From Acidimicrobiia bacterium (GTDB lineage: Bacteria > Actinomycetota > Acidimicrobiia > Spongiisociales > ZC4RG35): DNA of 14,060 nucleotides. The notes under the pieces were generated by a model. The model saw only the letters and a list, made by a program, of their open reading frames with translations, did not search any database and was not told where the DNA came from. Position 1 is the stretch's first letter. Each line of letters opens with the position of its first letter. Shown piece after piece: positions 1-6,318 of this stretch. A program made the position numbers and the translations under genes. The DNA lies in assembly GCA_025929005.1 (NCBI GenBank), contig JAICND010000007.1, positions 1 through 14,060 on the forward strand. Reading direction: 5' to 3'.

Positions 1-930
1 GTGATGGCTCACGTCGCCGGTGATCAGGGCTTCGGCTCCGCTTTGTGCAGCTGCTGGGATCAGAAAGCCGCCAGATCCAGGCACCACTGCGACCCGGGAC
101 AACGGGCCATCCTGGGCAAAGGCGACCCGGGGTGTTGATGTAAGAGCACGCCCTACTATCCCGGCGAGTTCGCCTGCCGACATCGGAGCATCCAGGTCGC
201 CGACCCGGCCCACCATCCCCACGTTGGCTCGGACGTCATAGATGTCGAAGGCCGGCTCTTCATACGGGTGAGAGGCTGCAATGGCAGCCACCAAGGCCGG
301 TTCGAGGGACTTGTCAGCGATCATCTCCAGCCTGATCTCCTTTTCATGATTGAGAGAGCCGGCCGCTCCCACTACGGGCTCGGCACCGGGACCGGGGAGA
401 AACGTGCCTAACCCTTCGCTACGGAACCCGCACCCGTCGTAGTTACCGATTTGTCCGGCTCCGGCTGCACTCAGTGCCGCCGCAACTTCGTCCACCTGGT
501 CGGGAGGCACAAAGGTGACGACCTTGATGCGCGGAACGGCCTCAAGAGGACCAAAACTGATCGGATTTCGCAATCCCACCGCAGCAGCGAGGGCGTCGGC
601 CGCCCCACCCCGGGCGACGTCCCAGGCTGTATGGAACGTCGCCACAGCGACGCTCGCCTCCAGCAGACGAAAGACCCTTCCTTCCGGTCCTCGACCGGAT
701 ACGACGCGTTCGAGTGGCCGGAAAATGAGCGGGTGGTAGGTAATGAGGAGATCTACGCCGGCCGCAATCGCGGCGCCGACTACTTCTTCGGTGACTTCAT
801 GGCAGACCCCGACCCGCTCGGCGGGAGCATCCGGATCACCAATTTGGAGGCCGTGGCGGTCCCATGAAGCAGCCTTGTCTCGGTCAACGCGCCGGGAGAA
901 AGCAAGCAGCGTTTCTGCGACCGTTGGCAT
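1..930 (-). CDS. NIF3-like dinuclear metal-centre protein (3' end outside window)
   Basis: The reverse-strand frame is open for 310 codons from ATG at 930 to the window edge, so the C-terminus is missing. NIF3/YbgI-family landmarks are in order: WDRHGLQIG at about residue 23, TYHPLIF at 64-70, HTAWD at 100-104, SHPYEEPAFDIY at 220-231 (the inserted middle domain of long bacterial members), and TGDVSHH at the truncated end, where the second group of metal ligands begins. The family forms hexamers with a two-metal centre; the older name 'GTP cyclohydrolase 1 type 2' is poorly supported and the cellular role is uncertain. The first His of the usual HHP motif is Tyr65, a variant also found in eukaryotic NIF3. 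An in-frame stop lies two codons upstream, so the start cannot move far; a TTG sits directly before the ATG. It lies 58 bases downstream of the VanW gene on the same strand and may be co-transcribed. Confidence 0.9.
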   Translation of the reverse strand, partial: MPTVAETLLAFSRRVDRDKAASWDRHGLQIGDPDAPAERVGVCHEVTEEVVGAAIAAGVDLLITYHPLIFRPLERVVSGRGPEGRVFRLLEASVAVATFHTAWDVARGGAADALAAAVGLRNPISFGPLEAVPRIKVVTFVPPDQVDEVAAALSAAGAGQIGNYDGCGFRSEGLGTFLPGPGAEPVVGAAGSLNHEKEIRLEMIADKSLEPALVAAIAASHPYEEPAFDIYDVRANVGMVGRVGDLDAPMSAGELAGIVGRALTSTPRVAFAQDGPLSRVAVVPGSGGFLIPAAAQSGAEALITGDVSHH

Positions 931-988
931 CAATTACTGATGGTACCTGGGCCTTCATGGAGGCTGGCGGGCCGGCGAATCGTGCGAA

Positions 989-2485
989 TTAGCTCGGCTT
1001 ATAGGTCCAGAACCAGGTTTCGGACTCGGTCGAGCCGTCGGCGAATGTGATGGTCCTGGTGCACGACACCGAACCGCCGACAGTCGGGTCGATCGTACGG
1101 TTGGTGGTGACCCGCACCCGACGACCTTCGTTGTTGCCGTATATAGCCACGGTGATACTGGTGGCCGTGTACGAGGTCTCGACCGTGAGCAAACTGTCGG
1201 TGTCGTTGACGAAAATCACGTCCGGTTTCGGCGTCCCCAGAGTGGCCTCATGACACGCCGGATAACGGCTTATATAGACGCTGTGGGGCTTGTGTTCGAT
1301 CTCGTCGTATCCCCCAAACAGGAAGGCGTTGTAGACGGTGGTCCCGAATTGGCTGACGCCGCCGCCGTACACGTCGACGTATTCGCCACCGATGATGGCC
1401 GGAGCCAACTTGTACCCCTTAGCCTCGGTACGAGCACCGGTGATGGCATTCACCGAGAAAGTCCCACCCGGGGGAATCACGGTACCGTCCACCACCCGGG
1501 CCATCAGCTGGATGTTGTGCACCCGGTTCTGACAGCAAGCATGACGGGTTGTGAAGCTGGAGACGAAGAAGTAGTCGCGTTTGGGAGCCGTGCCTCCCCC
1601 CGGGAGCGGACCAAAGGCACCACTCAAAGGCAACATACGCTTGGCCCCATATGCAAACGTCACGTCGGCGACACCGCTGGTGTTGGAATCTCGCAAATAA
1701 AAGCGGCCTTCGACCGGTCGGAAGATGCCGACCGTGTCGACTTCGTCACCGTTCCAGTCACCCATGAACATCACGTCATTGGCGATTCCGTATGCCATCT
1801 GGCTGGCAGCCGCACCCTCGACTAACTGGTTGTTGAAGTAGAGCGTGCCATTGCTACGACGATGGAGCCCGACAGTGTCGCCTCCATCGCCATCGAAGTC
1901 ACCCACGAACGGAACATCACCGGGGTTGCCGAAGCTAAACGAAAAGTCGGCCACACCGAGCCCGCCTCCGTCTGCGCCAATGCTATTGATTATGTAAAAC
2001 CGCTGCTCGGAGGGCCGATATATAGACACCGTGTCGCAGCCGTCGCCATCAAAGTCACCCGCCACGGGGATATCGCCGGGATTCCCGAAGAAGAAAGAGA
2101 TGTCGGCGATTCCCTGCGTATTCGAGTTACGCAAGTACACAGAGCCGTTCGACCGCCGGTACAGACCCGGTGTTTCGACCCCATCGCAGTCCCAGTCACC
2201 CACAAACGGGGAATCGCCCGGATTGCCGTAGAAGAAAGAAGTGGTAGAACCGTCGGCGCTCCGCAGATACCAGAGTCCGGTGGTCGGATCCACCAGTCCC
2301 ACACTTTCTGCCTCGGCAGCGCGTGCGGGTGACGTCCCCATCCACAGGGCGGCAGTAAGCGCCAGGGGCACGATGATCCAACGCAACGCAGGAGGAACTG
2401 TGCGTTCCCCCAGCGGTCGAACAGGGACGTCGATCACAGTCTGCACGCGGTCAAGCGAGGTTAGCTTGGGCTCCTTCCCAGGCAA
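989..2485 (-). CDS. Secreted VanW-domain protein with N-terminal FG-GAP-like repeats
   Basis: A 498-residue protein if read from TTG at 2485. An Arg-flanked hydrophobic stretch at about 36-50 followed by ARA at 54-56 looks like a signal peptide. Residues about 62-300 hold four good and one degenerate repeat of about 48 residues (YGNPGD..FVGDWDCDG..TPGLYRRSNG.VYLRNS), with Asp-rich loops at GDWDCDG (96-102), GDFDGDG twice and GDWNGDE, like FG-GAP/VCBS beta-propeller calcium loops. From about 305 a VanW domain follows: SSFTTRH, NRVHNI, PPGGTFSVN, then GGGVSQFGTTVYNA. VanW was first seen in vancomycin-resistance clusters; its activity is unknown, and nothing here indicates resistance. The start is uncertain: TTG 2485 overlaps the esterase gene by 25 bases and lacks a well-spaced ribosome site; GTG 2446 or 2437 would also keep the signal peptide. 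Probably extracellular or cell-wall located. Confidence 0.85.
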   Translation of the reverse strand: MPGKEPKLTSLDRVQTVIDVPVRPLGERTVPPALRWIIVPLALTAALWMGTSPARAAEAESVGLVDPTTGLWYLRSADGSTTSFFYGNPGDSPFVGDWDCDGVETPGLYRRSNGSVYLRNSNTQGIADISFFFGNPGDIPVAGDFDGDGCDTVSIYRPSEQRFYIINSIGADGGGLGVADFSFSFGNPGDVPFVGDFDGDGGDTVGLHRRSNGTLYFNNQLVEGAAASQMAYGIANDVMFMGDWNGDEVDTVGIFRPVEGRFYLRDSNTSGVADVTFAYGAKRMLPLSGAFGPLPGGGTAPKRDYFFVSSFTTRHACCQNRVHNIQLMARVVDGTVIPPGGTFSVNAITGARTEAKGYKLAPAIIGGEYVDVYGGGVSQFGTTVYNAFLFGGYDEIEHKPHSVYISRYPACHEATLGTPKPDVIFVNDTDSLLTVETSYTATSITVAIYGNNEGRRVRVTTNRTIDPTVGGSVSCTRTITFADGSTESETWFWTYKPS

Positions 2486-3435
2486 TCCTCGATGAATCGG
2501 TACATCCGAGCGAGGGCCTGGCGGCCGATCTCGAGCGGAAATGCATCAAATCCATGGGCACCGCCCGGATAAATGGCAAGTTCCGCTGTGTTGCCTGCTG
2601 CCAGCCAGCGCTCATGCATCTCCAAGGTGTCGTCGATGAGAGGGTCTTCGGTGCCTATCGTGAAGAGGGCCGGAGGCATCCCCTCGAGGTCGGCCAAGAG
2701 TGGGGACACGAACGGGTCCTCCTGGGCGGATCCGCCGGTGTAGTGCCGGAGAAACCATTCGATGATGGGGGTGTTCAACACCAGCAGGCGTGAACCCCAA
2801 GTCCGGGCAGAGTTGGTCAGCCGGGCGTCATAGAGGCCATAGACCAGATTGGCGCCAAGCCAGCCTCTGAAGGCGTGACGATCCCTCATACGAAGAAGTG
2901 TCGCTACCGAGAGGTTGGCTCCCGCCGACTCCCCCCCGATCAGAATCCGGTCCGATCCGAACTCACTTTTACCATGCTCGAGCAGCCAGAGCGCCGCTGC
3001 CTCGCAGTCGTCGAGTCCGGCCGGGTATCGACTCTCGGGGGCCAGCCGGTAGTCGATGCTGAGGACCGTCACCTGAGACGTCTGGCTGAGGGCTTCCAGG
3101 CGGGGATCCTGTTGATCGACCGCTCCGAGCACCCAGCCGCCACCATGAATGTGCAAGTAGATGGCCTCCGGGGAACTCACAGCAAAGACGCGCGCCTTCA
3201 TCGGCCCGATCGCCCCGGGAATCGAGATATCGACCGCGAGGTCGGAGTGAACAATCGGCCCGAATGCCGACTTGCCCTCCAGGCGAAGCCGCCTGGCTGT
3301 AGCCGGTGACAGGTCGGTGAGAATCGGATACTGGTGAAGCAGTGCTTCCAGGCGGTCGTTGAACTCGGCTGTCTCGTCGCTCGACGTTTGATCAGAGTGA
3401 TCGATGGGTAACAACGGGGCTAGCCCAGGTATCAA
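2461..3435 (-). CDS. Alpha/beta hydrolase, HSL-type (family IV) esterase
   Basis: A 324-residue hydrolase of the hormone-sensitive-lipase family, likely an intracellular carboxylester hydrolase; the substrate cannot be read from sequence. The oxyanion-hole motif HGGGW is at 97-101, YRLAPE at 129-134, and the nucleophile elbow GGESAG has Ser170. The acid is Asp264 in GTEDPLIDD and the catalytic His is His294 in GGAHGF, so the triad is complete. No signal peptide is seen. The TTG start at 3435 is supported by its 4-base overlap (TTGA) with the stop of the upstream kinase-like gene, implying translational coupling. Its own end overlaps the VanW reading frame. Placement behind a partner-switching component is unusual for an esterase and may mean stress-linked lipid or envelope metabolism, which is inference only. 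Confidence 0.9.
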   Translation of the reverse strand: MIPGLAPLLPIDHSDQTSSDETAEFNDRLEALLHQYPILTDLSPATARRLRLEGKSAFGPIVHSDLAVDISIPGAIGPMKARVFAVSSPEAIYLHIHGGGWVLGAVDQQDPRLEALSQTSQVTVLSIDYRLAPESRYPAGLDDCEAAALWLLEHGKSEFGSDRILIGGESAGANLSVATLLRMRDRHAFRGWLGANLVYGLYDARLTNSARTWGSRLLVLNTPIIEWFLRHYTGGSAQEDPFVSPLLADLEGMPPALFTIGTEDPLIDDTLEMHERWLAAGNTAELAIYPGGAHGFDAFPLEIGRQALARMYRFIEDCLGRSPS

Positions 3436-3809
3436 GCGGCCGGAAAGTCGGCCTCGATGCGGATCGTGTCCCTGGATCGATGGAGAGTGAGCGTGCTCGT
3501 GAAATGGCCGACCACAATTTTGGTCAGATTCGAAGACCAGTCGGTCCCTGAGCTCGGAAGAGCCTCCTCGCTGGCCCTGCCCTCTACAACCAGGTGGATC
3601 GATCCGTCAGTCAAAGCGGTTGTCACCGACGTCTCGATCACTCCGGGCGAGTATGCGACCTCTTCCCAAATCTGACCGCAGACAAGCCCTAATTCGTCGA
3701 GCTGGGATGCCCCCAATCCGCATGCGCTTGCAAACGAAAGGACCACATTTCGTGCAACTGGACCCCACTCAGATTGAGCAGGTAGACGTACCTCAACAGA
3801 ACCCGGCAT
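3432..3809 (-). CDS. Degenerate RsbW/SpoIIAB-like ATPase-domain protein
   Basis: A 125-residue protein read from ATG 3809. The start MPGSVEVRLPAQ matches the first strand of HATPase_c_2 anti-sigma kinases, and the continuation (VARNVVLSFASACGLGASQLDELGL) follows the helix pattern of that fold. The key residues are gone: the N-box position reads CGQIWEEVAYSP with no Asn, no Asp is visible in the G1 position, and the glycine-rich G2 lid is replaced by polar sequence (SSNLTKIVVGHFTS). It is therefore unlikely to bind ATP or phosphorylate a STAS partner; a binding-only adaptor role is possible. The frame extends upstream to 3962, but that part is Arg/Pro-rich, overlaps the divergent STAS start and has no family resemblance, so I rejected it. 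The stop overlaps the esterase start. The fold assignment is moderate, resting on pattern and context. Confidence 0.7.
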   Translation of the reverse strand: MPGSVEVRLPAQSEWGPVARNVVLSFASACGLGASQLDELGLVCGQIWEEVAYSPGVIETSVTTALTDGSIHLVVEGRASEEALPSSGTDWSSNLTKIVVGHFTSTLTLHRSRDTIRIEADFPAA

Positions 3810-3817
3810 CCGGGGCC

Positions 3818-3824
3818 CATAATA
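3818..3824. promoter_or_regulatory. Overlapping divergent -10 elements
   Basis: Plus-strand CATAAT (3818-3823) and minus-strand TATTAT (3824-3819) share five base pairs, and each matches the TATAAT consensus at five of six positions, including the key second A and last T. Predicted start points about 7 bases downstream are near 3830 (plus, gene starts 3833) and near 3812 (minus, gene starts 3809), so both messages would be nearly leaderless. No convincing -35 box was found on either side. This is a reading of sequence only. Confidence 0.4.
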
Positions 3825-3832
3825 AGGCGGAC

Positions 3833-4177
3833 ATGGATGTCGGCAACCAACTCGCAATTCAGCGCTCAGCAGCCCCCGGTCACGTGACGCTAACCGCCAC
3901 CGGGGAGATCGATTTGGCCTCGGTTGGCCTGCTCGAGGCCGAGATCGACGAAAGCCTCGCAAGCGGCGTCGACCTCCTTGTAATTGATCTGATGGGGGTC
4001 ACCTTTCTCGACTCGACGGGACTCCGAAGCCTCCTTTCGACTCACACAAAGCTGAATGAGAGCGGAGGCAGGCTGGCGCTCGTCGTCACCGGCGGACCAG
4101 TCATGCGCCTGTTCGATGTGACGGGCATCGAGTCTGCCCTGAACCTCTATCCATCCGTCGACGCGGCCACCGCTTGA
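3833..4177 (+). CDS. Short STAS-domain anti-sigma factor antagonist
   Basis: A 114-residue single STAS domain of RsbV/SpoIIAA size. Strand pattern VTLTATGEIDLAS (18-30) and LLVIDLMGVTFLDSTGLRSL (48-67) are the family signature. Ser61 in the DSTG motif is the expected phosphorylation site: unphosphorylated antagonists bind the anti-sigma ATPase domain and free the sigma factor, phosphorylated ones do not. I chose ATG 3833, with AAGG about five bases upstream, because the domain begins there; the frame stays open back to 3620 but that part is antisense to the divergent gene and unlike STAS. The stop shares bases with the next gene's TTG start (TTGA), so it heads a translationally coupled operon with a kinase-like protein and the sigma fusion, which are its most likely partners. 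Confidence 0.92.
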   Translation: MDVGNQLAIQRSAAPGHVTLTATGEIDLASVGLLEAEIDESLASGVDLLVIDLMGVTFLDSTGLRSLLSTHTKLNESGGRLALVVTGGPVMRLFDVTGIESALNLYPSVDAATA

Positions 4178-4533
4178 GGTCGGTCCCACTTCATCTCCGG
4201 CCACTTCATCTGCGGGTGGGGGCCGAACCGTCTCACCTGGCGATCGCCCGCGCCTTTATCGGCTCGTCCCTGCGTGCTCTCGACCAACCCGAGGAATCCA
4301 TCAACGACCTTCGTCTGGCCGTGTCAGAACTGCTGACCGTTCTGGTCGTCAGCAACCAAGGTCTCGTTGACGTGGCGCTGTCCACTGAAGACGAAAACCT
4401 CCTAATAACGATCTCCGGCCCCGCCAGCCTGCCACCGGTGCCGACCGAGATAGTGCACCTCGTTAACCAGCTGACCGCTGACGGCCTGCAAATGGTATTT
4501 GACGTCTGGGCAATTAGGACAGCACTGCGATGA
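4174..4533 (+). CDS. Second degenerate RsbW-like ATPase-domain protein
   Basis: A 119-residue protein between an antagonist and a sigma factor, exactly where an anti-sigma kinase is normally encoded. LHLRVGAEPSHLAIARAFIGSSLRAL and INDLRLAVSELLTVLV follow the HATPase_c_2 start and N-box helix, but the N-box Asn is replaced (SELLTVLV), the G1 Asp is absent (LLITISGPASLPP) and no glycine-rich lid exists; the C-terminal part QMVFDVWAIRTAL resembles the closing helix and strand. It is probably a non-catalytic member, perhaps a partner for the STAS protein or the fused domain. TTG 4174 is preferred because it overlaps the preceding stop; GTG 4216 is an alternative that would remove the duplicated PLHLR stretch. 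It ends in an ATGA overlap with the fusion gene. Confidence 0.7.
   Translation: MRSVPLHLRPLHLRVGAEPSHLAIARAFIGSSLRALDQPEESINDLRLAVSELLTVLVVSNQGLVDVALSTEDENLLITISGPASLPPVPTEIVHLVNQLTADGLQMVFDVWAIRTALR
4186..4215 (+). repeat. 15-bp tandem duplication at the 5' end of the kinase-like gene
   Basis: CCACTTCATCTCCGG (4186-4200) is followed directly by CCACTTCATCTGCGG (4201-4215), identical at 14 of 15 positions. In frame it encodes PLHLR twice, so it preserves the reading frame. It looks like a recent slippage or duplication event. Confidence 0.8.
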
Positions 4534-5609
4534 GCGAGCTCGAGCTACCCGCCCGGGCCCAGGCGGCTGCCGCAGCCCGGCGCCGGCTCGCCGCCGAGGC
4601 TCCTCTCGATCCGGTGCGACTGGCGGAAGCCCAGCTAATGGTGAGCGAGATCATCGCTAACGCGGTGATACACGGGGGGCTTGACGAGGGCGAGTCTCTG
4701 GCTCTGGTGATCGATGTCGATCCGGCCCGCGTGCGGGTGGGGGTGCGCCATCCCGCCGCGGCCCCGTTTGAAGGGCAGCCTGCCGGATTCGGGTTCAGTC
4801 TTCTCGACCGTCTGTCGCGGCGTTGGGGAATCGAGTGGAGTGAAGGCGCTGCGGAAGTGTGGTTCGAGGTCCGAACTGCTGGCACCGGGGCAGCGCTATC
4901 CGACTTCGGTGACCACGAAGTCCTTGCGCGATCTATCGATGATCCAGCGTTCCGCGATGAAGCGATCAACCGCTTTCGGAATCTGGCCTCGGCTTTGGCC
5001 CGTCGGTTCAGAGGCAAGGGGGTTGCTGATGCCGACTTGGACCAGGTCGCTCTTCTCGGTCTGCTCAACGCCATCACACGATTCGACCCGGACAAGGGAG
5101 TATTCGAGCCTTACGCCACGGTGACCATCGAAGGTGAGTTGAAGCGTCATCTACGCGACAGGGCCTGGTCAGTGCGGGTGCCCCGTGGCCTGCAAGAGAG
5201 GTCCCTCCTGGTTGGGAAGTCAGCAGAGGCGCTAACCCAGACCCTGGGGCGACCGCCTTTACCCGCAGACATAGCCACCGACCTCGGTCTGACGGTTGAG
5301 GATGTGGTCGAGGCAATAGCTGCTAACTCTGCCTATCGGTGGGAATCGATTTACACACCCAGCGAGACCGGAGCGACGCTGGCCGAGACGATTCACAATG
5401 ACGCCGACTGGGCGATCAATTCTGACGAGTGGCAGGGATTGGCCGAGGGGATGCGCTCGCTCCCGGACCGGGAGCGCCGTCTCCTCTACATGAGGTTCTA
5501 TGAGGATCGGACCCAGACCGAAATCGCTAGGGAGATGGGCATCTCGCAGATGCATGTGTCCCGATTGTTGGCCAAGGCCCTGGAGAGGCTACGCGAGCTT
5601 GTTGAGTGA
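4530..5609 (+). CDS. Anti-sigma-like ATPase domain fused to a SigB/F/G-type RNA polymerase sigma factor
   Basis: A 359-residue two-part protein. Residues 1-115 form a HATPase_c_2 domain: the N-box MVSEIIANAVIHGG keeps Glu40 and Asn44, and GFGFSLLDRLSRRWG (86-100) matches the G2 lid, but the G1 Asp is His74 (VRVGVRHP). After a linker (about 116-135) comes a full sigma factor: region 2 at about 138-212 (ARRFRGKG, DLDQVALLGLLNAITRFDPDKG, YATVTIEGELKRHLRD), the SigB/F-type junction WSVRVPRGLQE (213-223), region 3 to about 290, and region 4 at 303-359 (LPDRERRLLYMRFYEDRTQT, then helix-turn-helix EIAREMGISQMHVSRLL). Normally anti-sigma and sigma are separate proteins. ATG 4530 overlaps the previous stop, so translation is coupled. 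One unbroken frame with conserved residues on both sides argues against a frameshift artefact. Likely a self-inhibited stress sigma factor released by a STAS antagonist (inference). Confidence 0.93.
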   Translation: MSELELPARAQAAAAARRRLAAEAPLDPVRLAEAQLMVSEIIANAVIHGGLDEGESLALVIDVDPARVRVGVRHPAAAPFEGQPAGFGFSLLDRLSRRWGIEWSEGAAEVWFEVRTAGTGAALSDFGDHEVLARSIDDPAFRDEAINRFRNLASALARRFRGKGVADADLDQVALLGLLNAITRFDPDKGVFEPYATVTIEGELKRHLRDRAWSVRVPRGLQERSLLVGKSAEALTQTLGRPPLPADIATDLGLTVEDVVEAIAANSAYRWESIYTPSETGATLAETIHNDADWAINSDEWQGLAEGMRSLPDRERRLLYMRFYEDRTQTEIAREMGISQMHVSRLLAKALERLRELVE

Positions 5610-5617
5610 CGCTTGTG

Positions 5618-5992
5618 TCAAAGGGTCTGCCGAGTGGTTCCCGGGCCTTTCTTGACGAAGGCCCAGTCATCGAACTCCCATATGGACCTGGCCCCGATCT
5701 CGTAGAGCAGTTCGGAGATCTCGCCCGATTGCTCTGGAGTCACCTCGACAATCAGACCTAGATGTCCGTCTCGCAGTTCCTGGTAGATGTCGTCGAGAAT
5801 CCGCAACCCTCCGTCCGATTCAGCGGCCATCTGGTGGAGCCCTACGAGCGGCTCGACGACCTCCGAACCCGGCAATTTGAGCACACCAAGGCCCCGACGT
5901 TTCAGAGCTTCTTCAGCGCGGTCCGACTCCCCGTCCTCGAAAATAGAGACCAGGCAATTCTCCAGATCGGATGCCGTTTCGGGATTCTCCAC
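5618..5992 (-). CDS. Small acidic protein, possibly of the YflT-like stress-protein type
   Basis: A 124-residue protein that I do not recognise by name. The N-terminus is acidic (IFEDGESDRAEEALKRRGL), and the C-terminal half GHLGLIVEVTPEQSGEISEL followed by YEIGARSIWEFDDWAFV shows the strand-helix-strand pattern ending in GA..I..F.DW that is common in small ferredoxin-like stress proteins. The end of the YflT-domain protein at 10942 has a similar GA-K-K-V-D-Q-Y pattern. The start is GTG 5992 with no ribosome-binding site; a SigF-type promoter ends about ten bases upstream, so the transcript may start at or very near the GTG. It converges on the sigma fusion gene with only 8 bases between the two stops. 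No signal peptide or membrane segment. Cytoplasmic, stress-induced by inference. Confidence 0.75.
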   Translation of the reverse strand: MENPETASDLENCLVSIFEDGESDRAEEALKRRGLGVLKLPGSEVVEPLVGLHQMAAESDGGLRILDDIYQELRDGHLGLIVEVTPEQSGEISELLYEIGARSIWEFDDWAFVKKGPGTTRQTL

Positions 5993-6003
5993 TCGAAGCT
6001 ATC

Positions 6004-6029
6004 TACCCGCCCGATCGTGTGGGTTAAAC
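6004..6029 (-). promoter_or_regulatory. SigF/SigB-type promoter of the 5992 gene
   Basis: On the minus strand GTTT (6029-6026), a 17-base spacer and GGGTAG (6008-6003). The GTG start lies about ten bases after the -10 element, which predicts a leaderless or nearly leaderless message. Confidence 0.7.
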
Positions 6030-6062
6030 CGCCCCCGATCCCCAATGACTCCTTGGCGACAC

Positions 6063-6087
6063 GTTTGACAAACTCCAGCGCGGGGTA
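6063..6087 (+). promoter_or_regulatory. Orphan plus-strand SigF/SigB-type promoter motif
   Basis: GTTT (6063-6066), 16-base spacer, GGGTA (6083-6087). Downstream there is no recognisable plus-strand gene until 8562; the RNA would run antisense to the CBS gene. It could drive a non-coding or antisense RNA, or be a chance match. Confidence 0.35.
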
Positions 6088-6318
6088 CCGCAAATGCCAT
6101 GCAACCGTTCGAAGTCGACTCACTTCGGGCCTCGAGAGTTCCCAAGCCTTCCCGTCGACCCAAAGCAGCTGACGCACGAAGGATTTGTGCCTCGCGAGGG
6201 TGCCAAACCATTCTCAACCGCTACAACCTTCGATCGACCTGTCACCAGCACACCCCTCTTCGGTACCCGCGCCTACGGGGCTCAATCGTCAAGGGCTAGC
6301 TCGGAACGCGCCGATGGG

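Larger units (their letters stand above)
5993..6318. other. Intergenic stretch with two SigF-type promoter motifs
   Basis: About 326 bases without a convincing gene. Short frames occur on both strands but lack family resemblance and good ribosome sites. It contains a minus-strand promoter for the 5992 gene (6004-6029) and an exact plus-strand match (6063-6087) with no evident gene behind it. No clear terminator follows the CBS gene that ends at 6319. Confidence 0.6.

Noticed and set aside
451..867. Plus-strand frame inside the NIF3 region
   Set aside because: The opposite strand is open for 310 codons with NIF3 motifs; the plus frame is an antisense shadow.
1250..2332. Long plus-strand frames (1250-1825, 1862-2332) opposite the VanW gene
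   Set aside because: They mirror the codon structure of the FG-GAP/VanW gene on the other strand, have no family resemblance, and the minus-strand protein has clear repeats, signal peptide and VanW motifs.
3620..3832. N-terminal extension of the short STAS protein
   Set aside because: It is antisense to the divergent gene and the STAS domain begins normally at ATG 3833 with a ribosome site nearby.
3810..3962. N-terminal extension of the degenerate kinase gene to 3962
   Set aside because: The extra 51 residues are Arg/Pro-rich, overlap the STAS gene start and precede the natural first strand of the domain.
5643..5664. GGGCCTT/AAGGCCC hairpin as terminator of the sigma operon
   Set aside because: It lies inside the convergent coding region and has no T-run, so it cannot be told apart from coding constraint.
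5999..6299. Short frames on both strands between the 5992 gene and the CBS gene
   Set aside because: No ribosome sites, no recognisable motifs, and composition unlike the neighbouring genes; possible but unsupported.
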